The notes: a model not told the origin generated them from the sequence alone. A DNA stretch of 34,659 nt from Caldilineaceae bacterium (GCA_023384455.1 JAHDWH010000045.1:1-34659), one strand, 5' to 3'; positions 14,327-22,235 are shown, numbered from the stretch's first letter. Numbers and translations: made by a program.

Positions 14327-14998
14327 ATGAAACTCGCCACCCTCTGCTACATCCAAAAGCCCGGCCACACGCTGATGTTGCACCGCGTGAAGAAGAAGAA
14401 CGATATGCACCAGGGCAAATGGAACGGGCTGGGCGGCAAGCTGGAGCCAGGGGAGTCACCGGAGGAGTGCGCGGTGCGGGAGGTTTGGGAGGAGAGCGGT
14501 CTGCGTTGCCGCCGTCCCCGGCTGCGGGGCTTTATCACCTTTCCTGCCTTTGACGACATCGACGACTGGTATACTTTTTTATATACCTTTGACGATTTCG
14601 AGGGGGAACTGATCGACTCGCCGGAGGGGAATCTGGCCTGGATTGAAAACGGGCGGCTGCTGGGGCTAAATCTCTGGCCGGGGGATCGGGTCTTTCTGCC
14701 CTGGGTTTTTCAGGACCGGCTCTTTTCGGCCAAATTTATCTATGAAAAAGGGGAGTTCCTCCGCCACGAAGTGACATTTTATGGGGCAGGTGGCCAGGTA
14801 TCGAATGAAAACGCTGTGCATCAAAAAGACCCGCCAGGTTTTCCGAAACCTGGCGGGTCTGATCCGGCGGACTTCCAGCCGGTCTACACCCCCGCCGACG
14901 ACACCTATTGCTGGCTCTGCAACGGCCCCATAAGCAAACGTCACTGCAAAATCATCTGCAACCAGTGCGGCTTCACCCGGGATTGCAGCGATCCCTGA
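14327..14998 (+). CDS. NUDIX hydrolase with C-terminal zinc-ribbon-like extension
   Basis: 223 residues from the ATG at 14327; the frame is open further up, but through repeats. The NUDIX box spans 37-59 (GKLEPGESPEECAVREVWEE, then SGL), and KWNGLGGKLE with LMLHRVKK resembles the MutT/8-oxo-dGTP type. The NUDIX fold should end near residue 155. Then follows a linker containing QKDPPGFPKPGGSD, encoded by a perfect palindrome, and a 35-residue tail with CWLC (195-198), HCKIICNQC (206-214) and C220: a likely zinc ribbon ending in CGFTRDCSDP. The tail pattern resembles small cysteine-rich proteins I have seen elsewhere; its role is unknown. The palindrome may have joined two once separate genes. 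Confidence 0.85.
   Translation: MKLATLCYIQKPGHTLMLHRVKKKNDMHQGKWNGLGGKLEPGESPEECAVREVWEESGLRCRRPRLRGFITFPAFDDIDDWYTFLYTFDDFEGELIDSPEGNLAWIENGRLLGLNLWPGDRVFLPWVFQDRLFSAKFIYEKGEFLRHEVTFYGAGGQVSNENAVHQKDPPGFPKPGGSDPADFQPVYTPADDTYCWLCNGPISKRHCKIICNQCGFTRDCSDP
14827..14860. repeat. Perfect 15-bp palindrome inside a coding sequence
   Basis: AGACCCGCCAGGTTT (14827-14841) and its exact complement (14846-14860) enclose a TCCG loop. The stem is GC-rich and terminator-like, but it is translated in frame as part of the linker of the NUDIX-zinc-ribbon protein. A U tract is absent. Confidence 0.97.
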
Positions 14999-15004
14999 AC
15001 GCAG

Positions 15005-15107
15005 GAATAGAACGCGGATGACGGCTGAAAGGGCGGATAAAAGACGGATTTCAGATGCTTCCCGTCCGCGTGCATCCGTTTTTTCCGCCCAAGTCAGCGT
15101 TCTATTC
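15005..15107. repeat. Compound inverted repeat (GAATAGAACGC ends, GCGGAT words)
   Basis: GAATAGAACGC (15005-15015) pairs perfectly with 15097-15107, and GGGCGGA (15031-15037) with TCCGCCC (15084-15090); ACGGA/TCCGT words lie between. It fills the convergent gap between the NUDIX gene and the BTAD/AAA regulator, and the regulator's stop (15102-15104) lies in the right arm. Confidence 0.88.
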
Positions 15108-17162
15108 TCCCACCCACTCCCCGCCTTCCTCAATCCCCGCCAGACCAGACAGGGGTGTGATCGTCTCTTGCCCTGGCAGCGCGTGGCGCACGGCCTCGAT
15201 GCGCTCGATCAGCCGCTCCCGCTGCAACTGGGCCAGCTCTTCCCGCACCACCTGCCAGAGCAGGCCGTGGCTGAAACGGTAGCGATGGGGCGACGAAACC
15301 TTCTCGCCGTTTTCGTCCGGCCCACTCTCCACCTCTACCACCAGCCCCCGGTTCATCCAATTGCTCAGACAAATCTCCACCCATTCGTTCGGCTCGGCAG
15401 AGACCCGCAGCAGCAGGGGGAGGTCGAACTCCCGGCCCAGCACAGCCGCCACCTGTAGCAGGCGGCGGGCCCGGGGGTTGAGCCGGGCCAGCCGGTTCTC
15501 CATCACCGCGGCTACGCCGGAGGGCACAGGCAGACCGTTGCCCAGGAGCGCCGCCAGCTTCTCCCCATCCAGCCGCCAGCCCCCCGCCGCCTCGCCGAGA
15601 ATCTGCCGCTCTTGCAAGTCGAGCAGCAGTTCTTCCAGCACATAGGGGTTGCCCTCGCAGCGGTCGATGGCGTAGCGCCCCAACTGGCCGAGTTGGGGGC
15701 CGCTCAGCCCCACATAACGGCGCAGAATTTGCAACAGACTCTCGTTGCTCAGGGGGTGGAGCTGGCGTGTGGAGAGATGGCCCTCCCGGATCAGCACATT
15801 GCGCCAGAGGACGAGAGGGTGGTTGGGCGTCGTCTCCTCCCGGCGATAGGCGCAGACAAACCAGAGAGGTTTGAATTGCAGCCGGTGAAAGAGATAGCGC
15901 AGGAGGTCCAGGGTGGCCTGGTCGGCGTCGTGCAGGTCGTCCAGAAAGAGAACCATCTGCCGCTCCTGGGCGATGGCGGCTTCCAGAAAATGGGCCACGG
16001 CTTCAAAGAGGCGGTGGCGGGCCGTATTGTCTTCTTCCAGACTGGGCAGGACGGCTTTGCGCTGGCTCTGGGCCTCTGGCCAGAGCCGGGAAAGCTCGAC
16101 CAGCCAGCTATCGGCCACCTGCACTTTGCCCAGCACGCCGGTTTGGGGGTCAAAAAGGGGACGCAATGCCTCGACCAGCGGCTCGTAGACCAGCCCGGTG
16201 CGGTAGTTGTAACAGCGGCTACGCAGGGTGGCCGCGCCCAGGCTGCCGGTATAGGCCAGCACATCCTCCAGCAGCGCGCTCTTGCCCACCCCCGCCGGTC
16301 CTTCCAGCAGGGTCAATTTGCCAGTACCCCGGCGGGCCGCCTCCCACTGCTGCACCAGCCAGGTGTGGGGCTCGCCCCGTTCCAGCAGGGGCAGCCGGGG
16401 TTGGGCCGGGCGCAGGGTGCTGGTGAGGGCGTCGTTGAGTTCTTCGATCTGCTGGCGCAGGCTTTCGGTTTCCAGGCTGGGGGCCACGTTTAACTGCTCG
16501 GCCAGCACCCGTTTGCTGCGCTCGTAGTGGGCCAGGGCCGCGCTGCGTTGGCCGCTGAGATGGAGCAGGAGCATCTTCTGGCGGTGGGCCTCCTCCTGCC
16601 AGGGTTCCAGGGCCAGCAACCGATTGACCTGGCGCAGGGCCAGCTCGTACTCGCCCCGGCCTGTGTGGTGTTCGATGAGGGTGGTGTAGATTTGGCCGAC
16701 CCGCCGCCGCCACTCCTCCCGCTCGGTGGTCAGCCAGAGGTCAAATTCCGGGCAGTCGTCCAGCCCCAGGTCTTCCAGAAAGTCGCCCCGAAAGAGTTCG
16801 GTGGCCGCGGCCAGGCTGTGGAGTTGGTCCGAGCGGGCCAGCCGCTCCATCTGCACAGTGTCCATCCACAGCCGCTCGTCCCCCCGAAAGTGGACGGCGC
16901 GCCGGTCGGCTTCCAGGCAGTTGGGCAATTCCTGGCCGATGTTGTGCAACACCCGGCTCAGGTTGCCCCGCCCCCGGCTTTCGGATTTGTCGCCCCAAAA
17001 AAGCCCGGCCAACTCCTGGCGAGAGACGGGCTTGCCCTGGCTGCACAGATAGCAGAGCAGCCCCAACGCCTTGCGCGATTCCAGACGGCCAATGGGCTGG
17101 CCGTTGTGTTCGATCTGAATGGGGCCGAGAAGGCGGATATGGATGTGGTCGAGTTCGGGCAT
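15102..17162 (-). CDS. BTAD-domain transcriptional regulator with AAA ATPase domain
   Basis: 686 residues from ATG at 17162 (a TTG at 17183 would add seven repeat-encoded codons). Order: an OmpR/SARP-type winged-helix DNA-binding domain (about 5-95, IRLLGPIQIEHNGQPI then KALGLLCYL), a bacterial transcriptional activation domain of TPR-like helices (about 100-245), and an AAA ATPase with Walker A GPAGVGKS (288-295) and Walker B MVLFLDDLHDAD (403-414). Such proteins are ATP-dependent activators of nearby or secondary-metabolism genes. It stops soon after the ATPase lid; many relatives continue with several hundred residues of TPR repeats, so this is a short form. The target is not apparent. Confidence 0.9.
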   Translation of the reverse strand: MPELDHIHIRLLGPIQIEHNGQPIGRLESRKALGLLCYLCSQGKPVSRQELAGLFWGDKSESRGRGNLSRVLHNIGQELPNCLEADRRAVHFRGDERLWMDTVQMERLARSDQLHSLAAATELFRGDFLEDLGLDDCPEFDLWLTTEREEWRRRVGQIYTTLIEHHTGRGEYELALRQVNRLLALEPWQEEAHRQKMLLLHLSGQRSAALAHYERSKRVLAEQLNVAPSLETESLRQQIEELNDALTSTLRPAQPRLPLLERGEPHTWLVQQWEAARRGTGKLTLLEGPAGVGKSALLEDVLAYTGSLGAATLRSRCYNYRTGLVYEPLVEALRPLFDPQTGVLGKVQVADSWLVELSRLWPEAQSQRKAVLPSLEEDNTARHRLFEAVAHFLEAAIAQERQMVLFLDDLHDADQATLDLLRYLFHRLQFKPLWFVCAYRREETTPNHPLVLWRNVLIREGHLSTRQLHPLSNESLLQILRRYVGLSGPQLGQLGRYAIDRCEGNPYVLEELLLDLQERQILGEAAGGWRLDGEKLAALLGNGLPVPSGVAAVMENRLARLNPRARRLLQVAAVLGREFDLPLLLRVSAEPNEWVEICLSNWMNRGLVVEVESGPDENGEKVSSPHRYRFSHGLLWQVVREELAQLQRERLIERIEAVRHALPGQETITPLSGLAGIEEGGEWVGE

Positions 17163-17164
17163 TG

Positions 17165-17210
17165 CTACTTGACAGGGTGACAAAATGACCGGGTGACAGG
17201 GTGAAGGGTG
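17165..17210. repeat. Short GGGTGACA word array
   Basis: About four variants of the 8-nt word GGGTGACA (GACAGGGTGACAAAATGACC, then GGGTGACAGGGTGAAGGG) fill the gap between the small protein stop (17211) and the regulator start. The same word forms a seven-unit array at 28202-28256. Confidence 0.85.
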
Positions 17211-17627
17211 CTACTGTATACCCGTGTCAAGTATGAAAGGGGTAATTTCCAGAGTAGCCATCAGTTTTTCCAGCGTCGTCTGACGTAATTCGGCCAGTTC
17301 GACCAGATAGCCAACCCGCTGGGCGTTTCTGATTTCGATTTCGTCTACAACATTGGATAGTTCCGCTTCTCCTTTTTCGTCCAGAAGCCCGGCCCGCTGC
17401 TTGCGGGTCAACTCGGCGCAACGGCGACGCAGGGCAAGCGGAACGACGCCTTCGTTGATTTTGGCGAGCAACGCGGCTTCCGGGTTGGGAATATGCGCGC
17501 TCTTGCGCTGGGCGCGCAGACGGATCACCTGATTTGCCAGCAGGTCTAATTCGTCCAAACCCAACTGGGGCAGACTCTCCAGGAGAACATCAAATGGGAG
17601 TTCGGTCTGAATTTGAAGTGTAGTCAT
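17211..17627 (-). CDS. Small charged helical protein of unknown function
   Basis: 138 residues from ATG at 17627. It is Leu/Glu/Arg-rich and predicted mainly helical, with an LGLDELDLLANQVIRLRAQR segment (35-54), then a stretch LLAKINEGVVPLALRRRCAE and QRVGYLVELAELRQTTLEKL near the end. I recall this pattern (a short N-terminal helix, KIN-G---L--R--EL, E-AELSN-VD-IE, then R--YL-ELA-LR---L--LM) from small proteins of cyanobacteria and Chloroflexota that often pair with PIN or nuclease partners, which would make it antitoxin-like. No toxin partner is adjacent, so the role is open. Transcription may start at the ATG itself (see the promoter at 17634). Confidence 0.7.
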   Translation of the reverse strand: MTTLQIQTELPFDVLLESLPQLGLDELDLLANQVIRLRAQRKSAHIPNPEAALLAKINEGVVPLALRRRCAELTRKQRAGLLDEKGEAELSNVVDEIEIRNAQRVGYLVELAELRQTTLEKLMATLEITPFILDTGIQ

Positions 17628-17633
17628 ATCCCT

Positions 17634-17642
17634 ATTGTACCA
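17634..17642 (-). promoter_or_regulatory. Extended -10 promoter, possibly leaderless
   Basis: On the minus strand TGGTACAAT ends 6 nt before the ATG at 17627, so transcription would begin at or within a base or two of the start codon. No convincing -35 is present. It copies the layout of the extended -10 at 13019. Confidence 0.5.
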
Positions 17643-17671
17643 TCTGTGATTCACTTCTGCACGGGTGACAA

Positions 17672-18181
17672 TTACGAAAGCTGGGGCAGCCGAGGCCCGG
17701 CGGGAATCATATCGCCGGAATCGTCGATGCGCTGCCAGGGGTAGAAGACCCAATCGTCGGTGATCTCTGCGTAGTAGTCGGGCGCGTCGTCTTTGAAGAG
17801 GCTGCGGTTCTGTTTCCAGTGCAGCACAGCCGTCTCCGGGAAGCCACCCGACGCTTTGATGCGGCTGGCAACGGTGACAATCGTCCGCCCCCGATCCCAC
17901 ATATTGTCCACCACCAGAATTTTCTTGCCCCGCAACAGTCCATCGGTGGGGAACTGCTGGAAACGGGGCCAGCTCATCTCGGCGCGCACAGCCGAGTCCT
18001 GGCCGAAGACGACCGAAGCGGTGAGCACATCCTTCATCTTCAGCGCCTCGGCAATCATCCCGCCGGGGATAATGCCGCCCCGTGTGATGAGCAGCAGGGC
18101 ATCGTAGGGGGTGTTGAGCTGCATCACCACTTTGCTGATCAATTCTTCCACATCGCGCCAGGTCAGGTATACATTTGCCAT
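17672..18181 (-). CDS. Phosphoribosyltransferase (hypoxanthine/xanthine type)
   Basis: 169 residues from ATG with GGAG 8 nt upstream. The type I phosphoribosyltransferase signature is ILVVDNMWDRGRTI (88-101), the loop that binds PRPP; the usual pair of acidic residues is D-N here instead of D-D/E-D. LITRGGIIPGGMIAEAL (31-47) is the preceding glycine-rich strand-loop. The pattern of short N-terminus and WPRFQQF followed by late WVFYPWQ resembles xanthine-guanine phosphoribosyltransferase-like proteins of archaea and Chloroflexota, which salvage purine bases. The base specificity is not certain. The gene follows the nuclease on the same strand after a 28-bp inverted repeat. Confidence 0.85.
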   Translation of the reverse strand: MANVYLTWRDVEELISKVVMQLNTPYDALLLITRGGIIPGGMIAEALKMKDVLTASVVFGQDSAVRAEMSWPRFQQFPTDGLLRGKKILVVDNMWDRGRTIVTVASRIKASGGFPETAVLHWKQNRSLFKDDAPDYYAEITDDWVFYPWQRIDDSGDMIPAGPRLPQLS

Positions 18182-18222
18182 AGGTGGGTCTCCACACTTG
18201 AACGAAACTTGCCAGTTACTTC

Positions 18223-18293
18223 AACCACAAAGTCACAAAGGCACGAAGAAACAAAGAGAAGCACATTCTTCGTGCCTTTGTGACTTTGTGGTT
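18223..18293. repeat. Perfect 28-bp inverted repeat (CACAAAG words)
   Basis: Arms at 18223-18250 and 18266-18293 are exact complements over 28 bp with a 15-nt loop. The arm is CCACAAAG, TCACAAAG, GCACGAAG, a period-8 word series. It lies between the nuclease stop (18302) and the phosphoribosyltransferase start, and its words reappear inside larC (9005-9124). Confidence 0.97.
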
Positions 18294-18301
18294 CTGTCGG
18301 T

Positions 18302-20935
18302 TTATCTTCCCGTCGAGGCCAACACAACCCCCGCCACCGCGGCCTGCATGCCCAATTCCGCCACCCGCTGGGAAACCCGCGGGCGGAAATAGAGACCGCT
18401 CCCGGTGGGTACGTCGAAGAGGGCGTCGCTGTTTTCGATTGTCGTTCCTTCCGCTGGGCTATAGCGCAGGCCGTAGGACCCCGGCACAATCCCCCACAGG
18501 CGGAACTCGCCCAGGGCATCGCTGACCGTCTGGGCCACTGCCGCGCCATCCTCGTCCACCAGTTCCACCCCCACACCCGCCAGCAGCACATCCCCGCCAA
18601 CCCAGCCCGCGCCGCCGGGCCGCAGGGTCAACACCACCGGGTCGTGGTCGCTGGCCCGGTAGACGGTTGCCGGGTCCATCTCGGCATAGACCGGGAAATC
18701 GGCGCTGATGCGCAGGGGATCGATGCCGGCGAAGGCGGTCTGCATTCCCCGGCTGTAGAGGATGTGATCCAGGGCCTGGCTGCCCCCGTTAAAAATGTAC
18801 GTATAGCGATCTGCCGGGGAGAGATTGTCAAAGCTGTGCAGCAGGCTGGGTGCGGTCTGCTCCTGCAAAATCTCCACCGGCCCGCTCTCGTAATAGTCGT
18901 TCAGATCGCCCAGGACGACGATAGCTGCCTCCGGGTCCGCGTCCAGCCGGGCCTGGACCAGCGCGGCCACATGCTCGGCCTGATAGGTGCGCCGGATGAT
19001 ATTGACGCTCTCGTCGCCCCCTTTGCTCTTCCAGTGGTTGACGATAACCGTCAGGGGATAGGGATCACCCCAGGGCCCGGATACTTCCAAATCCACCACC
19101 AGCGGCGGGCGGTTGAAGAAGGCGAACTGCCGGGGCGGGCAGGTTCCGGGCACAAAGCGCAGGCCAAAGGTGAAGCGGGAGCAGCCCTGAATCGATTCCG
19201 CGGCCACAACCGTCGCCCGATCCGTGCGGGCCAGCAGGCTGTTGGTCAGGGGGAACTCCCGGTCGCTGCTGTTGGGGCCTTCGATGGCGACAGATGTATA
19301 GGGCAGGCCAAACTCGTCGGTCAGCAATTGGGCCAGGTTGGCCGCGTCTTCCGGCGTGCCTGTCTCCTGCAAGCCGATAATTGTACAGCCGTTCATCCCC
19401 TGGGCAATGGCGACTGCCCGCTTGCGCAGTTGCAGGTTATAATCGTCCCCATTCGGGTGCTGGTCTCGCCCCTGGCCCAGGCCAAGCACATTGAATGTGC
19501 AGACCGTAAAGGCGTCGTCCGGGATGGGCGGCAGGCTGTCCACAACGGCTGTACGGGACTCCACCTCCACCTGCGCGCCGGGCAGAAGCATCAATTGATA
19601 TTTACCGAAATTGTAGTCCAGCACAGCCAGCACCGGCCCGTCTCCGTCTGCCGCGCCGACAGTCACCCGGTCGCCCCAGGCCGCGTCGGGAAAATCCGCG
19701 CCCAGCGCCGCGCTCAGAAAGATCAGCCCGTCCATATCCCCGGCCCGGCTCTGGTAGACCCGACCCCCGGGCAGATAGGCGGGCAGCCCCTCGGCGGTCA
19801 GGGCGATCTCCACATCCCCGGTGTCGAAGCGTTTGGTCGGCCCCTGGACAAGACCGGTCAGACCCTCCAGGGAGACGAGCATTCCTTCCAGCGGCTCAAA
19901 AAGTTCGGCGGGGGACTGGTTGCGCTGGGCCAACGGCGCGGGGCTGGGCTGTAGCTCGGCGGACCCACAGCCTTCGACAGTAGCCACACTTCTGGCTTCG
20001 GTCAGTTCGGTCTTTTCGTAATACTCGCTGGCCGCGGCCTGGCGCACCAGCACACAATCCCCCACGGCCAGCGCGGGCCGCCGGGCCATATAAACGTATA
20101 CCCCATCGCTGGTGGCCGGGTTGCCGTCGCCTGTCGGGTCTTGCAGATAGAAGCCGTAGGCGTTGATGCCGGTGACGATGCCCAGCACATTCAGGTCACT
20201 ACCGGCCAGGGGTGTCTCCGGCCCGTCGCCCTGAATTTCGTAGATGGGCGTCAGATCAGTGGGGAGGGGGGGAGCGAGGGGCGGCGCGTCGGTTTCGATG
20301 TCGGCCAGGCGGCGGGGGATGAGGCGATAGGAGCCGAAGGCGTGATCCACAATGGCGGTGATACTGGCGACCGCCTGTTGGGGCTGGGCGTCGTAGGCCA
20401 CGCCTTTGTCGTCCACCAGCAGGCCGCCGCTGTCGTCCTTCACCCGCCACTCGCCGTGCTGGTTAGGTCCAACAGTGACAGTCAGGCCGATCAGTTGCAC
20501 CAGCACTCCCTCCCACTGTTCGCTGGCCGCGGCTTTGACGGTCAGCGCGACGGGCGCAGGCAGAGGGTTGCCCGACGAAAGGATTTCAACCGCCGTCGGC
20601 TCGATCTGTGTCAGGTCGTAGTACTCGGCCACGACGCCCGTCACCTGCACTGCATCGCCTTCGGCCACCCGGTGGCCGCGCTGGAAGACGGCGATGGCGC
20701 TCCACGGCCCGCCCGTCTCTTCCTGCACAAAAAAGAGGCTGCCGTAGACGCCCGTGACAATCCCCTGGACAGTGACGCTCTGGCCCACAAAAGCCGAGTC
20801 GTCGCCCCTGCTCAGGTTGCTCTGAATGTCGGCGATTGGCGTAACGACGGCCTGGGCAGAGAGCGCGGCCGGTGTCAGCAGCGCCAGCGCGCAGAGAAGC
20901 AGAAGTGTGGGAAGAAGTGAGTTCGTTCGGCGCAT
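18302..20935 (-). CDS. Secreted endonuclease/exonuclease/phosphatase-family nuclease (ExeM/NucH-like)
   Basis: 877 residues from ATG at 20935, opening with MRRTNSLLPTLLLLCALALL and an ALSAQA cleavage site: an exported protein. Two OB-fold-like regions follow (about 32-145 and 228-445, each with GIVTG and a FLQDP/FFVQEE strand). The nuclease core is at about 470-770: N482 (TFNVLG), E524 (GLQETG), H634 (VNHWKSK), D677 and N679 (GDLNDY), and D763-H764-D765 (ASDHDP), the full EEP catalytic set. A beta-sandwich SdrD-B/carboxypeptidase-regulatory-like tail (780-877) ends without a membrane anchor. Extracellular DNA degradation for nutrients or biofilm is the known role of such enzymes. Confidence 0.93.
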   Translation of the reverse strand: MRRTNSLLPTLLLLCALALLTPAALSAQAVVTPIADIQSNLSRGDDSAFVGQSVTVQGIVTGVYGSLFFVQEETGGPWSAIAVFQRGHRVAEGDAVQVTGVVAEYYDLTQIEPTAVEILSSGNPLPAPVALTVKAAASEQWEGVLVQLIGLTVTVGPNQHGEWRVKDDSGGLLVDDKGVAYDAQPQQAVASITAIVDHAFGSYRLIPRRLADIETDAPPLAPPLPTDLTPIYEIQGDGPETPLAGSDLNVLGIVTGINAYGFYLQDPTGDGNPATSDGVYVYMARRPALAVGDCVLVRQAAASEYYEKTELTEARSVATVEGCGSAELQPSPAPLAQRNQSPAELFEPLEGMLVSLEGLTGLVQGPTKRFDTGDVEIALTAEGLPAYLPGGRVYQSRAGDMDGLIFLSAALGADFPDAAWGDRVTVGAADGDGPVLAVLDYNFGKYQLMLLPGAQVEVESRTAVVDSLPPIPDDAFTVCTFNVLGLGQGRDQHPNGDDYNLQLRKRAVAIAQGMNGCTIIGLQETGTPEDAANLAQLLTDEFGLPYTSVAIEGPNSSDREFPLTNSLLARTDRATVVAAESIQGCSRFTFGLRFVPGTCPPRQFAFFNRPPLVVDLEVSGPWGDPYPLTVIVNHWKSKGGDESVNIIRRTYQAEHVAALVQARLDADPEAAIVVLGDLNDYYESGPVEILQEQTAPSLLHSFDNLSPADRYTYIFNGGSQALDHILYSRGMQTAFAGIDPLRISADFPVYAEMDPATVYRASDHDPVVLTLRPGGAGWVGGDVLLAGVGVELVDEDGAAVAQTVSDALGEFRLWGIVPGSYGLRYSPAEGTTIENSDALFDVPTGSGLYFRPRVSQRVAELGMQAAVAGVVLASTGR

Positions 20936-21013
20936 CGGCTTTCGTTTCCAGTGGCGCGGGGCTGTAACGAGAATTGCCGATATTCTAGCACATCCATTCC
21001 CCATCCGCCCACT

Positions 21014-21043
21014 TTGCCAGCGCCCAACGGGGGGAAGTATAAT
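21014..21043 (+). promoter_or_regulatory. Sigma-70-type promoter for the P-loop gene
   Basis: TTGCCA (21014-21019), 18-nt spacer, TATAAT (21038-21043). The -35 matches five of six and the -10 six of six positions of consensus. The start site would be near 21050, about 50 nt before the chosen ATG at 21101, which argues against the longer open frame starting at 20951. Confidence 0.75.
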
Positions 21044-21100
21044 GGCACGGGCAATGATGACGGACGACTGACCGCTGACCGCAGGTGCATGGGAGTAGCA

Positions 21101-21934
21101 ATGGATTCAATGAATAGCGCTATGACACAGATCGCCCCCGGCATCGCCTGGACACCCCTGGCCCCGGAATGGCGCTCTGTGACCGATCTGCCCCTGCTCA
21201 TCCTCGTCGGTGTGACCGGCGTGGGCAAGAGCACCACCCTGGCCCTGCTGGAAGCGGTGGACCCGCCTGTGCGCCAATTGCCGGATCGCCGCAGCCTGGC
21301 TGATCAGCTTATCACGAAAGTGCAGTTGGACGGGGGCGAGCCGATTCGGCCTGTGACCGACCGGGCCGAGCGCTTCGACTATACCCGGCGCTACCGGGAA
21401 GAGAATCCCGGCGGGCTGGCCCAGGCCCTCTCCCAGCTTTGGATCGACCCGGCCCGTTGGCCCCAGCCCCTCTGCTTCGACGGTCTGCGCGGGGTGGAGG
21501 AGGTGAGCTACGCGGCCGAACACCTGCCCAACACCCGTTTCGCCGTGCTGGATGCGCCGGATGTGGTGCGGGTGGAGCGGCTGCTGGGTCGGGGAGATCG
21601 CTTCGACCGGCTCGCGCCCAACCCGACGAACGCCAGCCGCGACGCGCTGCCCGGTCTGGACGTGCCCGGCGCGGAGGCGCTCTTTTCGGCGGAGGAGCAG
21701 GCACGTCTCTCCGCGCTGGTGACGGAGGGCAGCGTCAGCGCGAACGATCTGCGGGCCAAAATCGCTATCGTCGTGGCCGAGCGCCAGAACTACGACCCGG
21801 CCGCGGCCATCGCCGCGCTGCAACGGCTGGCCCCGGCGCGGACGGTTGTGGTGGATACGACGATTCACTCACCCGCAGAGGCGGCGGAACGCATAGGTGG
21901 ATATTGCGTATTGCGTAAGACCAGCGCCGGTTGA
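21101..21934 (+). CDS. P-loop NTPase, AAA/kinase-like, unknown substrate
   Basis: 277 residues. The ATG at 21101 is chosen because GGGAG lies 5 nt before it and the promoter at 21014-21043 lies upstream; ATG 21089 is an alternative. Walker A is GVTGVGKS (37-44) in LLILVGVTGVGKSTTLALL. A Walker B-like strand is less clear (FAVLDAPDVVRVERLLGRGDRFDR, with the D-A-P and later R residues as in nucleoside-kinase LID regions). This resembles an ATPase/kinase of the chloramphenicol-phosphotransferase or adenylate-kinase class, but I cannot name it. The last residues (CVLRKTSAG) are encoded by repeat DNA at the start of the element at 21915. Confidence 0.7.
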   Translation: MDSMNSAMTQIAPGIAWTPLAPEWRSVTDLPLLILVGVTGVGKSTTLALLEAVDPPVRQLPDRRSLADQLITKVQLDGGEPIRPVTDRAERFDYTRRYREENPGGLAQALSQLWIDPARWPQPLCFDGLRGVEEVSYAAEHLPNTRFAVLDAPDVVRVERLLGRGDRFDRLAPNPTNASRDALPGLDVPGAEALFSAEEQARLSALVTEGSVSANDLRAKIAIVVAERQNYDPAAAIAALQRLAPARTVVVDTTIHSPAEAAERIGGYCVLRKTSAG

Positions 21935-22095
21935 GTAGGCGGCTGCTGTTTGCCGCCGTATCGAAACCAAAGCGGGTTGACGAAGTTTCTCCTCATCACC
22001 CGTTCGCTCTGGTTTCGATACGCCCTCCGAAGACTCCGGGCTACCCTTCGATGAACTCAGGACACCGCTCAACCGGCGCTCACTGGTCTGATCTG
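21915..22095. repeat. Compound inverted repeat with GTATCGAAACC core
   Basis: AGACCAGCGCCGGTTGAGTA followed at 21958 by GTATCGAAACCA forms a left half; the reverse complement of 22001-22095 has CAGACCAGTGAGCGCCGGTT, GAGCGGTGTCCTGAG and GTATCGAAACCAG in the same order. So the two halves are imperfect inverted copies, about 50 and 85 bp of each half, with TGGTTTCGATAC pairing exactly with GTATCGAAACCA. The GGTTGAGTAGGC...CGTATCGAAACC motif resembles palindromes seen in other bacteria. The stop of the P-loop gene (21932-21934) lies inside it. Nothing else is seen in the 365-nt gap except the hairpins at 22142 and 22179. Confidence 0.75.
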
Positions 22096-22141
22096 CACGC
22101 AACTCTCGTGGCTTCGCCACCCTACTCCGTACCAGCGAGAA

Positions 22142-22161
22142 ACTAACGCACAGGCGTTAGT
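22142..22161. terminator. Short perfect hairpin
   Basis: ACTAACGC, an ACAG tetraloop, and GCGTTAGT form an 8-bp perfect stem 207 nt after the stop of the P-loop gene. No U tract follows, so a terminator role is uncertain; it could be an RNA-stability hairpin. Confidence 0.4.
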
Positions 22162-22178
22162 CGGTCGGCCAACCAATT

Positions 22179-22235
22179 GAAACGTGAAACGTGAGGTGTC
22201 GTCACGTACTCTCACGTTTCACGTCTTCACGTTTC
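22179..22235. repeat. Inverted repeat (GAAACGTGA words)
   Basis: ACGTGAAACGTGAG (22182-22195) pairs exactly with CTCACGTTTCACGT (22211-22224), with a 15-nt loop; GAAACGTGA words continue on both sides. It is the same word family as the perfect repeat at 5970-6022, 16 kb away. Confidence 0.9.

Noticed and set aside
18644..19954. 436-codon plus-strand open frame opposite the nuclease
   Set aside because: Antisense shadow; the nuclease on the other strand has a signal peptide and complete catalytic residues.
20951..21100. Earlier start for the P-loop protein at 20951
   Set aside because: The TTGCCA-TATAAT promoter at 21014-21043 lies downstream of that start, and a GGGAG site precedes 21101.
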